Assembly: GCF_030053155.1 (NCBI RefSeq)
Contig: NZ_CP125640.1
Span: 2,865,501-2,929,500, forward strand
DNA from: Rhizobium sp. BT03
GTDB lineage: Bacteria; Pseudomonadota; Alphaproteobacteria; Rhizobiales; Rhizobiaceae
Direction of reading: 5' to 3'
DNA length: 64,000 nt
Shown: in pieces, positions 35,738-44,754 of the stretch
Numbering within the stretch: the first letter of the stretch is position 1
Layout of the letters: each line of letters opens with the position of its first letter
Notes under the pieces: model-generated
What the model was told of the DNA's origin: nothing
The model's input: only the letters and a program-made list of their open reading frames with translations
Databases searched by the model: none
Program-made: the position numbers and the translations under genes

Positions 35738-36306
35738 CACTTCTTCTTTTTCGGCTTGTCCGCGGTGAATTTCGAAAGCTCTTCGGGATCGTCGACCAAG
35801 CCTGCCGCCAGCGGGTCGATCAGCAGCGTGCCGGCCTCGAGATCGATCTCCAGCACCGAGGCTTCGGAGAAGGGGATCAGCACCGGCCGTTTGCCCGGAC
35901 CTTTGAGTTCCAGCAAATCGCCGGCGCCGAAATCGAAGACGCCGGTGACGGTGCCATAGCTGGCACCCTTGTCGTCGCGTGCTTCCAGGCCTTCGAGATC
36001 GGCATAGTAGAACTCGTCATCTTCAAGCTCCTCGTCCGGCAGGTTGTCGCGCTCGATATAGAGTTCGAGCCCGTTCAGCGCTTCGGCGGCATTGCGGTCG
36101 TTGACGCCGCGGAAACGGACGACGACGACATTCTTCGTCTCGCGGATTTCGAGGACTTCGAAGCTGCGGCCGTCCATGCTGTGCAGGTGGCCGTAGTCGC
36201 CAAGGGCGCTCGGATCGGCCGTGTAGGCCTTGGCACGCACCTCGCCCCGGAGGCCTTGCGCGCCGCCGATCGTCGCCATCAGAACGGGGTTTTCAAGCTT
36301 TGTCAT
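35737..36306 (-). CDS. rimM: 16S rRNA processing factor RimM
   Basis: 189 residues. RimM helps 30S head assembly by binding S19. The N-terminal RimM domain starts '[20 protein letters not shown]' and the PRC-barrel half holds '[17 protein letters not shown]', '[17 protein letters not shown]' and '[20 protein letters not shown]'. The C-terminus ends in a Lys tail. The ATG at 36306 has AAGGAA at good distance; a nearby ATG at 36318 has none. A terminator-like hairpin sits between rpsP and this gene. Confidence 0.95.
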   Translation of the reverse strand: MTKLENPVLMATIGGAQGLRGEVRAKAYTADPSALGDYGHLHSMDGRSFEVLEIRETKNVVVVRFRGVNDRNAAEALNGLELYIERDNLPDEELEDDEFYYADLEGLEARDDKGASYGTVTGVFDFGAGDLLELKGPGKRPVLIPFSEASVLEIDLEAGTLLIDPLAAGLVDDPEELSKFTADKPKKKK

Positions 36307-36370
36307 GGGTTCCTTCATGTGAAGCCGAAAGACTGGTTTCTCATAAACGAAGTGCGGGTAATTGGAAACG

Positions 36371-36400
36371 AAAACGGGCGGCATGTCGCCATGCCGCCCG
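36371..36400 (-). terminator. Intergenic terminator/attenuator between rpsP and rimM
   Basis: Perfect 10-bp stem CGGGCGGCAT / ATGCCGCCCG with a 6-nt loop; leftward it is followed by TTTTCGTTTCC. It lies 22 nt after the rpsP stop, so S16 mRNA is probably made in excess over rimM-trmD. Confidence 0.8.
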
Positions 36401-36421
36401 CTCAATTGGGGAAGGTCCCGA

Positions 36422-36793
36422 TTATTCGGCGGCGTCGGCAGCAGCGGCGGCGGCGTCAGCGATCTTCTGAGCCTTTTCGGCGGCGCGTTCCTGAGCGCGC
36501 TTGCCCGGCTTTGCCTTGATCGGGTTGTTCTTGGCTTCGCGCTTGGCAACGCCGGCTTCATTGAGGAAGCGCAGAACGCGGTCGGTCGGCTGGGCGCCGT
36601 TTTCGATCCAGTGCTTGATGCGCTCGGCGTTCAGCTGAACGCGCTTCTCGTCGTCCTTGGCGAGCATCGGGTTCCAGGAACCGAGGTTTTCGAGGAAGCG
36701 GCCGTCACGCGGGCTGCGCGCATCGGCGAGAACGACGTGGTAATACGGGCGCTTCTTGGAGCCACCGCGGGCGAGACGAATTTTCAGTGCCAT
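36422..36793 (-). CDS. rpsP: 30S ribosomal protein S16 with Ala-rich tail
   Basis: 123 residues versus about 80-90 in E. coli. '[20 protein letters not shown]' and '[14 protein letters not shown]' are the S16 core, and '[20 protein letters not shown]' closes it. A basic then alanine-rich tail ('[15 protein letters not shown]', ending ADAAE) follows. AGGAG precedes the start. It heads the rpsP-rimM-trmD group, with the chorismate mutase and ffh genes upstream on the same strand. Confidence 0.97.
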   Translation of the reverse strand: MALKIRLARGGSKKRPYYHVVLADARSPRDGRFLENLGSWNPMLAKDDEKRVQLNAERIKHWIENGAQPTDRVLRFLNEAGVAKREAKNNPIKAKPGKRAQERAAEKAQKIADAAAAAADAAE

Positions 36794-36838
36794 GTTCTTT
36801 ACTCCTTAGGCTTTTCTTTGGTCGCCTGATCAGGCGGG

Positions 36839-37159
36839 TTATCGGGCTGCGGCGCTCTGTTCAGCGTGGTCCGCAGCGATCTGCTCATGATGCCGGATGA
36901 CTTCCTTGATGACGAAGTTCAGGAACTTCTCGGCGAAATCCGGGTCCAGATTGGCGGCTTTCGCCAGCTGGCGAAGGCGTTCGATCTGGTATTCCTCGCG
37001 CGCCGGATCGGCCGGCGGCAGATTGTATTTGGCCTTCAGCACGCCGACCTCTTTGGTGCAGCGGAAGCGTTCGGCCAGCATGTGCACGAGCGCGGCGTCG
37101 ATATTGTCGATCGACTGACGATAGCTCGCGAGCTGGGCTTTGACGTTTGGATCAATCAT
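36839..37159 (-). CDS. Chorismate mutase (AroQ type)
   Basis: 106 residues, all-helical AroQ domain. It converts chorismate to prephenate for phenylalanine and tyrosine. Seen residues fit the active-site pattern: Arg in 'LASYRQSIDNIDAALVHMLA', 'ERFRCTKEVGVLKAKYNL' with Arg and Lys, and 'PAREEYQIERLRQLA'. The start at 37159 (MIDPNVKAQL) matches the domain; the open frame further up is antisense to nothing useful. Its place between ffh and rpsP seems to be a local rhizobial habit; the link to translation genes is not functional as far as is known. Confidence 0.92.
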   Translation of the reverse strand: MIDPNVKAQLASYRQSIDNIDAALVHMLAERFRCTKEVGVLKAKYNLPPADPAREEYQIERLRQLAKAANLDPDFAEKFLNFVIKEVIRHHEQIAADHAEQSAAAR

Positions 37160-37175
37160 GGGGCAAGCGATCCTT

Positions 37176-38759
37176 TCACTTCTTCTTCGGCAAGCCGGGC
37201 AATCCCGGGAAACCACCGCCCAGGCCCGGCAGCTTGGCGCCGCCGAGGCCAGGCAAACCACCCGGCATACCACCGAGACCGGGCATACCCCCACCCGGCT
37301 TTCCAAGTCCCGCCGCTTCGGCCTGCTTCTGCAAGGCTTCGAGCTGCCGGGGATCGATATTCGAGAGATCGGGCATGCCGCCGCCCATACCGCCTAAGCC
37401 GCCAAGCCCCATCTTGCCGGCAAGGCCACCCATCATCTGCTTCATCATGCCGCCTTTGCCTTTGCCGCCCATCATCTTCATCATGTCGGCCATCTGGCGA
37501 TGCATCTTCAGAAGCTTGTTGATGGCGGCGGCATCGGTGCCGGAGCCGGCGGCGATGCGCTTCTTGCGCGAATGCTTGAGCAGGTCGGGATTGGCGCGCT
37601 CGGCCTTGGTCATCGACTGGATGATGGCGATCTGGCGACCGAAAAGCCTGTCGTCGAGGCCGGCCGCGGCCATCTTGTCCTTCATGCCGGCCATGCCGGG
37701 CATCATCCCCATGATGCCGCCCATGCCGCCCATCTTCTGCATCTGGCGCAGCTGATCGGCGAGATCGTTGAGGTCGAACTTGCCCTTGGCCATCTTGGCG
37801 GCCATGGCGGCCGCCTTCTCGGCATCGATATTCTCGGCCGCGCGCTCGACGAGCGAGACGATGTCGCCCATGCCGAGGATGCGGTCGGCGATGCGGCGGG
37901 GATGGAACTCCTCGAGCTCGCTCATCTTCTCGCCGACGCCGATCAGCTTGATCGGCTTACCGGTGACGGCGCGCATCGAAAGGGCCGCACCGCCGCGGCC
38001 ATCGCCGTCCATGCGGGTCAGCACCAGGCCGGTGATGCCGACACGGTCGTCGAAGTTGCGGGCGAGATTGACGGCGTCCTGACCGGTCAGCGAGTCGGCG
38101 ACCAGCAGGATTTCATGTGGGTTCGAGCGCTTCTTGATGTCGGCCATCTCGACCATCAAGGGTTCGTCGATATGGGTGCGGCCGGCGGTGTCGAGGATGA
38201 CGACGTCATGGCCGCCGAGCTTGGCCGCCTGCACGGCGCGGGCGGCGATATCGGTCGGCGACTGGCCTGAGATAATGGGCAGCGTGTCGATGCTGGCCTG
38301 GGCGCCGAGCTGGCGAAGCTGCTCCTGGGCTGCCGGGCGGCGCGTGTCGAGCGACGCCATCAGCACCTTCTTCTTGTCGCGCGTCGACAGGCGATGGGCG
38401 ATCTTGGCTGACGTCGTCGTCTTGCCCGAGCCCTGCAGGCCGACCATCATGACGACGACGGGGGCGGCCGCATGCAGGTCGATGCCGACGCCTTCGCCGC
38501 CCAGCATTTCGATCAGTTCGTCATGGACGATCTTGACGACCATCTGACCGGGTTTGATCGACTTCAGGATCTCGGCGCCGACGGCCTTTTCCCGCACGCG
38601 GTCGGTGAAGGAACGCACGACGTCGAGCGCGACGTCGGCCTCCAGCAGCGCACGGCGAACCTCGCGCAGCGCTGCGGAAACATCGGCTTCCGAAAGCGCG
38701 CCACGGCCTGTCAGTCCATTCAGAATGGATCCAAGACGGTCCTGGAGGTTTTCAAACAT
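37176..38759 (-). CDS. ffh: Signal recognition particle protein Ffh
   Basis: 527 residues. NG GTPase domain: 'GLQGSGKTTTSAKIA' (G1, about 106), 'ILDTAGRTHIDEPLMVEMAD' (G3), 'LTRMDGDGRGGAALS' (G4 region). The M domain from about 300 is methionine-rich ('MQKMGGMGGIMGMMPGMAGM') and binds the SRP RNA and signal peptides ('ERANPDLLKHSRKKRIAAGS'). The C-terminus carries a long Gly/Met/Pro/Leu repeat tail of about 70 residues ending in PKKK. AAGGAAGAG precedes the start. A hairpin with a U-run lies in its leader. Its receptor FtsY is encoded 3 kb away on the other strand. Confidence 0.97.
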   Translation of the reverse strand: MFENLQDRLGSILNGLTGRGALSEADVSAALREVRRALLEADVALDVVRSFTDRVREKAVGAEILKSIKPGQMVVKIVHDELIEMLGGEGVGIDLHAAAPVVVMMVGLQGSGKTTTSAKIAHRLSTRDKKKVLMASLDTRRPAAQEQLRQLGAQASIDTLPIISGQSPTDIAARAVQAAKLGGHDVVILDTAGRTHIDEPLMVEMADIKKRSNPHEILLVADSLTGQDAVNLARNFDDRVGITGLVLTRMDGDGRGGAALSMRAVTGKPIKLIGVGEKMSELEEFHPRRIADRILGMGDIVSLVERAAENIDAEKAAAMAAKMAKGKFDLNDLADQLRQMQKMGGMGGIMGMMPGMAGMKDKMAAAGLDDRLFGRQIAIIQSMTKAERANPDLLKHSRKKRIAAGSGTDAAAINKLLKMHRQMADMMKMMGGKGKGGMMKQMMGGLAGKMGLGGLGGMGGGMPDLSNIDPRQLEALQKQAEAAGLGKPGGGMPGLGGMPGGLPGLGGAKLPGLGGGFPGLPGLPKKK

Positions 38760-39180
38760 CGGCTCTTCCTTGATACGTTTCGGGCGGGTTCGATATGCCC
38801 GGAAACGTCGTGCTTTTCCTTGACGAAAACAAGACGCAAAGCCAAAAAGCACCCGAGGGCGCATCGCGCTGTCGGGTGTTGACCTCCGGGATCTCAGGTC
38901 CCGGTCGGCGGCTCGGAGTCATGCGGCTCGTCGCGGATTGGGCGCGATAAACAGGAAAGCGGCAGGAAAGTCAAGGCGAATGCGGACAAAAGACCGCAGA
39001 GCGGGCGTTTCGGGAGACTACACGGTCCTGATGCGACCGGTTAAATTTCCCGCGGACAGTTCAAACGCCATAGAGGCCAGTTGCAAAATATTCTGCTTAT
39101 GATTCTACTTTCTACTTAAGTGCATCGTGTAAAATGATTCGTGAATATCCTTGATGCCGGATGATCCGGCGGAGATACGA
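38760..39180. other. Intergenic leader region between divergent ffh and a small gene
   Basis: No supported gene. The ffh-proximal half is structured (see the terminator-like hairpin at 38841-38871 and the hairpin CCGGGA/TCCCGG at 38892-38910). I looked for an SRP RNA signature and found none. The right part (39060-39150) is AT-rich and likely carries the promoter of the small rightward gene. Confidence 0.5.
38841..38871 (-). terminator. Terminator-like hairpin in the ffh leader
   Basis: Leftward strand: CACCCGA-CA-GCGC-GAT-GCGC-CC-TCGGGTG then CTTTTTGG. This two-part stem with a U-run lies about 85 nt before the ffh start, preceded by another hairpin (CCGGGA/TCCCGG). It may be an attenuator or the 3' end of a small RNA. 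Confidence 0.55.
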
Positions 39181-39384
39181 ATGATCAATCCTGATATTGA
39201 AAGCTGGGCACTGGCACGGGCCCATCATATTGTTCTGAACGAAGGCCTTAGTCTTGCCAAAGCGGCACAGGATCTGGATCGCAAGCGGTCCCGCTCGCTG
39301 GTCTACGAGCTGAGAAAGGTCATTACCGCCGCCATCGTCGAAGCGCATGCGGCGTCTTTTGCTTCCGATGGTGTTGAGCGGTAA
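39181..39384 (+). CDS. Small protein of unknown function
   Basis: 67 residues, start at an ATG with GGAG 7 nt before it. 'ESWALARAHHIVLNEGLSLA' and 'QDLDRKRSRSLVYELRKVIT' look like a compact helical protein, possibly with a helix-turn-helix-like segment ('LSLAKAAQDLDRKRSRSLV'). No family recognised. It stands alone before dapF, 110 nt away. Codon use is less biased than in dapF. Confidence 0.55.
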   Translation: MINPDIESWALARAHHIVLNEGLSLAKAAQDLDRKRSRSLVYELRKVITAAIVEAHAASFASDGVER

Positions 39385-39494
39385 AGCCGGACTGTCCCTA
39401 AAGGGCGGCCGGCAGCATAGGTGCGCGGCACTCACCCACTGGTAATTCCTTCGCATTTCCGCCATATACAGCGGAAACGTGGACGGAAGATATC

Positions 39495-40400
39495 ATGAGC
39501 GCAACGGTCGAATTCGCAAGGATGAACGGGCTTGGCAACAAGATCCTGGTCGTCGATATGCGCGGCCGGCCCGACAAGGTGACGTCCGCGGCGGCGGTGG
39601 CGCTCAATGCCGACCCGCAGACCGAGTTCGACCAGATCATGGCGATCCATGATCCGAAGGCCGACGGCACCGATGCCTTCATCGATATCCTGAATTCCGA
39701 TGGTTCGAAGGCGCAGGCCTGCGGCAACGGCACGCGTTGCGTCGTGCAGGCGCTGGCCGCCGAGACCGGCCGCAAGGCCTTCACCTTCCAGACGGTCGCC
39801 GGCATCCTCAATGCCGTCGAGCACGAGGACGGGACGATCTCCGTCGATATGGGCCGGCCGGTCTTCGGTTGGCAGAAGATCCCGCTGGCGGAAGAATTTC
39901 ACGATACCAGCCGCATCGAATTGCAGATCGGCCCGATCGACAATCCGGTGCTGCATTCGCCGTCAGTCATGTCGATGGGCAATCCGCATGCGATCTTCTG
40001 GGTGGACCGGGACGTGATGTCCTACGATCTCGCCCGCTTCGGGCCGCTGCTCGAAAACCATCCGATGTTTCCCGAGCGCGCCAATATCACGCTGGCGCAG
40101 GTGACCTCGCCGACATCGATGACGACGCGCACCTGGGAGCGCGGCGCGGGACTGACGCTCGCCTGCGGCTCGGCCGCCTGTTCGGCCGCCGTCAGCGCCG
40201 CGCGCACCGGCCGCACCGGCCGCAAGGTGACGATCAATGTGGCGAGCGCCAAGCCGCCGGCTGTGCTTTCGATCGAATGGCGCGAGCGCGACGATCACGT
40301 CATCATGACCGGCCCGGCCGAATGGGAATGGTCGGGCAGGCTCGATCCTTCGACCGGCCTGTGGTCACGCGACGCGGACCGGGGAGCCGAGGCGCAGTGA
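39495..40400 (+). CDS. dapF: Diaminopimelate epimerase
   Basis: 301 residues. DapF turns LL- into meso-diaminopimelate for lysine and peptidoglycan by two catalytic Cys. The first lies in '[17 protein letters not shown]' (about 76), the second in '[19 protein letters not shown]' (about 223). The N-terminal motif reads '[18 protein letters not shown]' instead of the common MxGxGNDFxxxD, a rhizobial variant. Its TGA overlaps the GTG start of mtaB, so the two are translationally coupled. Confidence 0.95.
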   Translation: MSATVEFARMNGLGNKILVVDMRGRPDKVTSAAAVALNADPQTEFDQIMAIHDPKADGTDAFIDILNSDGSKAQACGNGTRCVVQALAAETGRKAFTFQTVAGILNAVEHEDGTISVDMGRPVFGWQKIPLAEEFHDTSRIELQIGPIDNPVLHSPSVMSMGNPHAIFWVDRDVMSYDLARFGPLLENHPMFPERANITLAQVTSPTSMTTRTWERGAGLTLACGSAACSAAVSAARTGRTGRKVTINVASAKPPAVLSIEWRERDDHVIMTGPAEWEWSGRLDPSTGLWSRDADRGAEAQ

Positions 40401-41671
40401 GCGGCATCGAGGTCATTACCTTCGGCTGCCGCCTCAACACATATGAATCCGAAGTGATGAAGGCGCAGGCTGAGAAGGCCGGGCTCAACAACGCCATCCT
40501 GGTCAACACCTGTGCCGTGACCGGCGAGGCCGTGCGCCAGGCCCGCCAGGCGATCCGCCGGGCACGGCGCGACAATCCGCATGCCCGGATCATCGTCACC
40601 GGCTGCGCGGCGCAGACTGAGAAACAGACCTTCGCTGAAATGGCGGAAGTCGATGCCGTGCTCGGCAACGAGGAGAAGCTTTCAAGCGCTTCCTATCGCA
40701 GCCTGCCGGATTTCGGCGTTTCGGCCGAGGAGAAGCTGCGCGTCAACGACATCATGAGCGTCAAGGCGACGGCGCCGCAGATGGTCAGGCATATCGACGG
40801 CCATGTGCGCGCCTTCATCCAGGTGCAGAACGGCTGCGACCACCGCTGCACCTTCTGCATCATCCCCTATGGCCGCGGCAATTCCCGCTCCGTGCCGATG
40901 GGCGCGGTCGTCGACCAGGCCCGCAAACTCGCCGACAGCGGTTATCGCGAGATCGTGCTGACCGGCGTCGACGCCACCAGCTATGGCGGTGACCTGCCGG
41001 GTACCCCGACCCTCGGGCTTCTGGCGAAGACGCTCCTGAAGCAGCTTCCCGATATCCGCCGCCTCAGGCTTTCCTCGATCGACAGCATTGAGGTCGACGC
41101 CCATCTGATGGATCTCATCGCCGACGAGCCGCGCTTCATGCCGCATCTGCATCTGTCGCTGCAGCATGGCGACGACCTGATCCTGAAGCGCATGAAGCGC
41201 CGGCATTTGCGCGCCGATGCGCTGCGTTTCATCGAGGAGGCGCGCCGCCTTCGCCCCGAAATGAGCTTCGGCGCCGATATGATCGCCGGCTTCCCGACGG
41301 AGACGGAAGAGATGTTCGGCAATGCCGTGCGGCTGGCCGAAGAGGCGGACATCGCGCATCTGCATGTCTTCCCCTACAGCCCGCGTCCCGGCACGCCCGC
41401 CGCCCGCATGCCGCAGCTCGACCGGTCGCTGGTCAAGGAGCGCGCCGCCAGGCTGCGCGCCGCTGGACATAGGCTGCATCTATCCCATCTCGACGGCATG
41501 GTCGGAACCCGGCAATGGCTGCTTGTCGAAAACAACGGCCTGGCGCATACGGAAAACTTCACGCTGGTCGCAGCACCCGGCCTTCGCCCCGGCGAACTTG
41601 TGCCGGCCACGATCACCGGCCACAATGGCAAGCACCTCGACATGCAATTGACGGCCGCCGCCGCGGCCTGA
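40397..41671 (+). CDS. mtaB: tRNA methylthiotransferase MtaB
   Basis: 424 residues, GTG start behind GAGG. MtaB adds a methylthio group to t6A37 of tRNA. The UPF0004 domain has three Cys ('[12 protein letters not shown]', '[13 protein letters not shown]', 'VTGCAAQTE') for one iron-sulfur cluster; the radical-SAM Cys triad is '[17 protein letters not shown]' (148, 152, 155). '[17 protein letters not shown]' and a TRAM-like end follow. GCRLN rather than GCQMN points to MtaB, not MiaB. It sits between dapF and ftsY in one run. Confidence 0.94.
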   Translation: MSGIEVITFGCRLNTYESEVMKAQAEKAGLNNAILVNTCAVTGEAVRQARQAIRRARRDNPHARIIVTGCAAQTEKQTFAEMAEVDAVLGNEEKLSSASYRSLPDFGVSAEEKLRVNDIMSVKATAPQMVRHIDGHVRAFIQVQNGCDHRCTFCIIPYGRGNSRSVPMGAVVDQARKLADSGYREIVLTGVDATSYGGDLPGTPTLGLLAKTLLKQLPDIRRLRLSSIDSIEVDAHLMDLIADEPRFMPHLHLSLQHGDDLILKRMKRRHLRADALRFIEEARRLRPEMSFGADMIAGFPTETEEMFGNAVRLAEEADIAHLHVFPYSPRPGTPAARMPQLDRSLVKERAARLRAAGHRLHLSHLDGMVGTRQWLLVENNGLAHTENFTLVAAPGLRPGELVPATITGHNGKHLDMQLTAAAAA

Positions 41672-41688
41672 CTTTTCACGGAATCCCC

Positions 41689-43281
41689 ATGGCGCTCAGT
41701 TTCATCAAAAAGGTCTTCACCTTCGGCAAGCCGGCGGAAGAGTCTGTGCCCGATGCCGTGGTAAGGGAGCTCGAGCCGCGCTCGCGCGACGAGGATCTGC
41801 CGGTCGCGGATGATCCGGTTCTGCCCGAGGAGATGGATACGGCCGGCGGGCCGGCGGCGGATATCGACGAGGGCGTGACGGAAGTGCATGTCGCGGCAGA
41901 GGATGCGGAACCACAGATTCTGCCGGCCCCGGACCAGTTGAGCGAAATGGGCGTCGTGCCACTTTCATTGCTGGAGGCAGAGGCTGCCGCGGAGGCGGAA
42001 GCCCAGCTGATTGCGGACAGCGCTACGGAAACACCCCCCTCTGTCCCTTCGGGACATCTCCCCCACAAGGGCGGAGATCATTTGGAGCCTGATGCACCGG
42101 CTTTGATCGAAAGGACCGGGGAAGTCGCAGAAGCGCCTGTAGAGGAAATTCCACCTGAGATCGATGAGGTACCGGACACCTCTATTCAGCCGATCTCCCC
42201 CCTTGTGGGGGAGATGCCCGGCAGGGCAGAGGGGGGTATCACGCCCGCCGAGCCTTCCGAAACGGCCGTGGAGCAGCCGAAACCTGAATCGCCCATCCTC
42301 CCCAAAGGCTTCGCCACCGGCCCGGCAATCGCCGAACCGCAGCCCCTCGTCCCGCAGCCGAAACTCAGCTGGTTCCAGCGCCTGCGCAACGGTCTCGCGC
42401 GCACCTCCTCGCAGCTGACCGGCCAGATCACCGCGCTCTTTACCAAGCGCAAACTCGACGACGAGACGCTGCAGGATCTCGAAGACCTGCTGATCCAGGC
42501 CGATCTCGGCGTCGAGACCGCGTTGCGGGTCACCGATACGCTGGCGTCTGAGCGATACGGCAAGGACGTCACCGGCGAGGATGTCAGCCGGATCATGGCG
42601 TCCGAAATCGCCAAGGTTCTGAAGCCGGTCGCCAAACCGCTGCAGCTCGATCTCTCGCACAAGCCGCATGTCATCCTGGTCGTCGGCGTCAACGGCACCG
42701 GCAAGACGACGACGATCGGCAAGCTGGCGGCGAAGCTTTCCGGTGCCGGGCTGAAGGTGATGCTGGCGGCCGGCGATACATTCCGCGCGGCGGCGATCGA
42801 GCAGCTGAAGATCTGGGCTGAGCGGACGAACTCGGAATTCGTCGGCACCAAGCTTGGCGCCGATGCTGCCGGCCTTGCCTATGACGCTTTCGAACAGGCG
42901 AAAGCGAAAAAATGCGATGTGCTGATTGTCGATACCGCCGGCCGCCTGCAGAACAAGGCCGAGCTGATGGCCGAGCTCGAGAAGATCGTCCGCGTGCTCG
43001 GCAAGCTCGATCCCGATGCGCCGCACACCGTGCTGCAGACGCTCGATGCGACGACGGGGCAGAATGCGCTCAGCCAGGTCGAGATCTTCCGCAACGTTGC
43101 CGGCGTCAATGGGCTGATCATGACCAAGCTCGACGGCACGGCGCGCGGCGGCATCCTCGTCGCCATTTCCGCCAAGCATAAGCTGCCGGTCTATTTCATC
43201 GGCGTCGGTGAAGGTGTCGACGATCTGGAGCCGTTCGAGGCCGAGGATTTCGCGCATGCCATTGCCGGACTTCCCCAATGA
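41689..43281 (+). CDS. ftsY: SRP receptor FtsY with repeat-derived segment
   Basis: 530 residues. The N-terminal A region (1-215) is acidic and poorly conserved. The NG domain follows from about 225 ('LSWFQRLRNGLARTSSQLTG') with G1 'GVNGTGKTTTIGKLAAK' near 333, 'AAGDTFRAAAIEQL', 'IVDTAGRLQNKAELMAEL' and 'LIMTKLDGTARGGILVAIS'. It docks ribosome-SRP complexes to SecYEG. Residues about 116-183 are encoded by a composite of two inverted 46-bp genomic repeats and the DNA between, giving 'TPPSVPSGHLPHKGG' and 'ISPLVGEMPGRAEGG'. The start at 41689 comes 17 nt after the mtaB stop. Confidence 0.95.
   Translation: MALSFIKKVFTFGKPAEESVPDAVVRELEPRSRDEDLPVADDPVLPEEMDTAGGPAADIDEGVTEVHVAAEDAEPQILPAPDQLSEMGVVPLSLLEAEAAAEAEAQLIADSATETPPSVPSGHLPHKGGDHLEPDAPALIERTGEVAEAPVEEIPPEIDEVPDTSIQPISPLVGEMPGRAEGGITPAEPSETAVEQPKPESPILPKGFATGPAIAEPQPLVPQPKLSWFQRLRNGLARTSSQLTGQITALFTKRKLDDETLQDLEDLLIQADLGVETALRVTDTLASERYGKDVTGEDVSRIMASEIAKVLKPVAKPLQLDLSHKPHVILVVGVNGTGKTTTIGKLAAKLSGAGLKVMLAAGDTFRAAAIEQLKIWAERTNSEFVGTKLGADAAGLAYDAFEQAKAKKCDVLIVDTAGRLQNKAELMAELEKIVRVLGKLDPDAPHTVLQTLDATTGQNALSQVEIFRNVAGVNGLIMTKLDGTARGGILVAISAKHKLPVYFIGVGEGVDDLEPFEAEDFAHAIAGLPQ
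42033..42237. repeat. Composite inverted repeat inserted within ftsY
   Basis: Left arm 42033-42079 (ACCCCCCTCTGTCCCTTCGG...GGAGATC) and right arm 42192-42237 (GATCTCCCCCCTTGTGGGGG...GGGGGGT) are inverted copies of one 46-bp unit, itself holding small dyads. The same arms bound the element at 47032-47217, and both cores contain GATGCACCGGCT. The reading frame stays open through the whole element. Confidence 0.85.
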
Positions 43282-43359
43282 TGCCACAGATATGCCGCCG
43301 AAAGCCTGCAAGGCACGGGCGGCAACCAGAGTTTCAGGAATAGCAGGTTTGACGAACGT

Positions 43360-44004
43360 ATGACCACCGAAAGCGATATCACCCCGACCCCGGCCGACCG
43401 GCATCATCCGTTGCTGAAGCTGGCGCTGGAACTCGGGCCGCTGATGATCTTCTTCTTCGCCAATCTGCGCGGCCAGTGGCTGGTGGAGAAATTTCCTGCG
43501 CTTTCGGAGCTCGGTGGGCCGCTGTTTGTCGCAACCGGCCTCTTCATGGCGGCGACGATCCTTTCGCTTGTGGTTTCGAAGATCGTGCTCGGCCATCTGC
43601 CGATCATGCCCTTTGTCTCCGGCATCGTCGTCGTCATCTTCGGCTCGCTGTCGATCTGGCTGCAGAACGAGACTTTCATCAAGATGAAGCCGACCATCGT
43701 CAACGCGCTCTTCGGGGTGGCGCTGCTCGGCGGGCTTGCCTTCGGCCGATCGCTGCTCGGCTACGTCTTCAACGCCGCCTTCCAGCTCGATGCCGAAGGC
43801 TGGCGCAAGCTCACCATCCGCTGGGGCATCTTCTTTCTGTTCCTCGCCGTGCTGAACGAAGTCGTCTGGCGCAATTTTTCGGACGATGCCTGGGTGGCCT
43901 TCAAGGTCTGGGGCACCATGCCGATCACCATCATCTTCACGCTGGCGCAGATGCCGCTGGTGCTCAAGCATAGCATCAACCTGGAAACGGACGGCGAAAC
44001 GTGA
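43360..44004 (+). CDS. yciB: Septation protein A / inner-membrane protein YciB
   Basis: 214 residues with five or six spans. '[20 protein letters not shown]' and '[20 protein letters not shown]' are the hallmark blocks of YciB (IspZ). '[20 protein letters not shown]' and '[14 protein letters not shown]' complete it. YciB is an inner-membrane protein linked to cell-envelope synthesis and septation; its exact reaction is unknown. Its TGA overlaps the GTG start of the DUF2585 gene. Confidence 0.93.
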   Translation: MTTESDITPTPADRHHPLLKLALELGPLMIFFFANLRGQWLVEKFPALSELGGPLFVATGLFMAATILSLVVSKIVLGHLPIMPFVSGIVVVIFGSLSIWLQNETFIKMKPTIVNALFGVALLGGLAFGRSLLGYVFNAAFQLDAEGWRKLTIRWGIFFLFLAVLNEVVWRNFSDDAWVAFKVWGTMPITIIFTLAQMPLVLKHSINLETDGET

Positions 44005-44588
44005 GCGCTGCAGAGGCGGAAGATCGTGTGAGACACCAGAGCTTCTGGTTCGTCGCCTGCCTTGCGGTGCTGGTCGCCCAGATCGTCGCCGAATATCTGA
44101 TGGGCCGCGTGCCGATCTGCGCCTGCGGTTATGTCAAGCTGTGGGAGGGCGGGGTCAATACCAGCGGCAATTCGCAGCATCTGTCGGACTGGTACACGCC
44201 GTCGCATATCATCCACGGCTTCCTGTTCTACGGGCTCGGCCATCTCGTCCTGCGCCGCAAACCGCTGGCGGCAAAGCTGCTGCTGGCGCTCGTCATCGAA
44301 TCCGGCTGGGAACTGCTGGAAAATTCGCCGCTGATCATCGACCGTTACCGCACGGCGACGATCGCACTCGACTATTACGGCGACAGCATCCTGAATTCGG
44401 CGATGGACACCGTCTTCATGTGCCTCGGCTTCTTCTTCGCATCGCGCGCGCCGGTGGCTCTGACGGTGGCAATCGCCCTCTTCTTCGAAATTTTCACCGG
44501 CTATGTGATCCGCGATAATCTGACGCTTAATGTGGTGATGCTGATCTGGCCGGTGGAGGCGATCAAGGTCTGGCAGGGCGGGCTTTAG
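44001..44588 (+). CDS. DUF2585 / UPF0314 membrane protein
   Basis: 195 residues, GTG start overlapping the yciB stop. Hydrophobic spans are separated by conserved loops: '[20 protein letters not shown]', '[20 protein letters not shown]', '[20 protein letters not shown]'. This is UPF0314/DUF2585, restricted to alphaproteobacteria and of unknown role. Conserved His, Glu and Asp in loops suggest possible metal or enzyme chemistry. Probably expressed with ftsY-yciB. Confidence 0.88.
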   Translation: MSAAEAEDRVRHQSFWFVACLAVLVAQIVAEYLMGRVPICACGYVKLWEGGVNTSGNSQHLSDWYTPSHIIHGFLFYGLGHLVLRRKPLAAKLLLALVIESGWELLENSPLIIDRYRTATIALDYYGDSILNSAMDTVFMCLGFFFASRAPVALTVAIALFFEIFTGYVIRDNLTLNVVMLIWPVEAIKVWQGGL

Positions 44589-44599
44589 GGTCAAAAAAG

Positions 44600-44743
44600 T
44601 CCCCTCCCCAACCCCTGCCCACAAGGGGGAGGGGCTTATATGCCGCTCCCGCCGCGCTCCACTTCACCGTTTCATCCGCAGAAAGGTTGCTGCTTGGCGC
44701 AATACAGTGCGCCAAGTTAGTCCCTCCCCCTTGTGGGGAGGGG
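44600..44743. repeat. Composite inverted repeat, CCCTCCCC family
   Basis: Left copy 44600-44634 (CCCCTCCCCAACCCCTGCCC...GGGGAGGGG) and right copy 44721-44743 (TCCCTCCCCCTTGTGGGGAGG...) are inverted relatives; between them lies another perfect hairpin CTTGGCGCA-ATACAG-TGCGCCAAG (44693-44716). It separates the converging DUF2585 and ccmG genes and may end transcription from both sides. Confidence 0.7.
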
Positions 44744-44754
44744 TCTTTCCCGGT

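Noticed and set aside
38760..39000. SRP RNA gene next to ffh
   Set aside because: The conserved apical loop and symmetric loop sequences of bacterial SRP RNA were not found.
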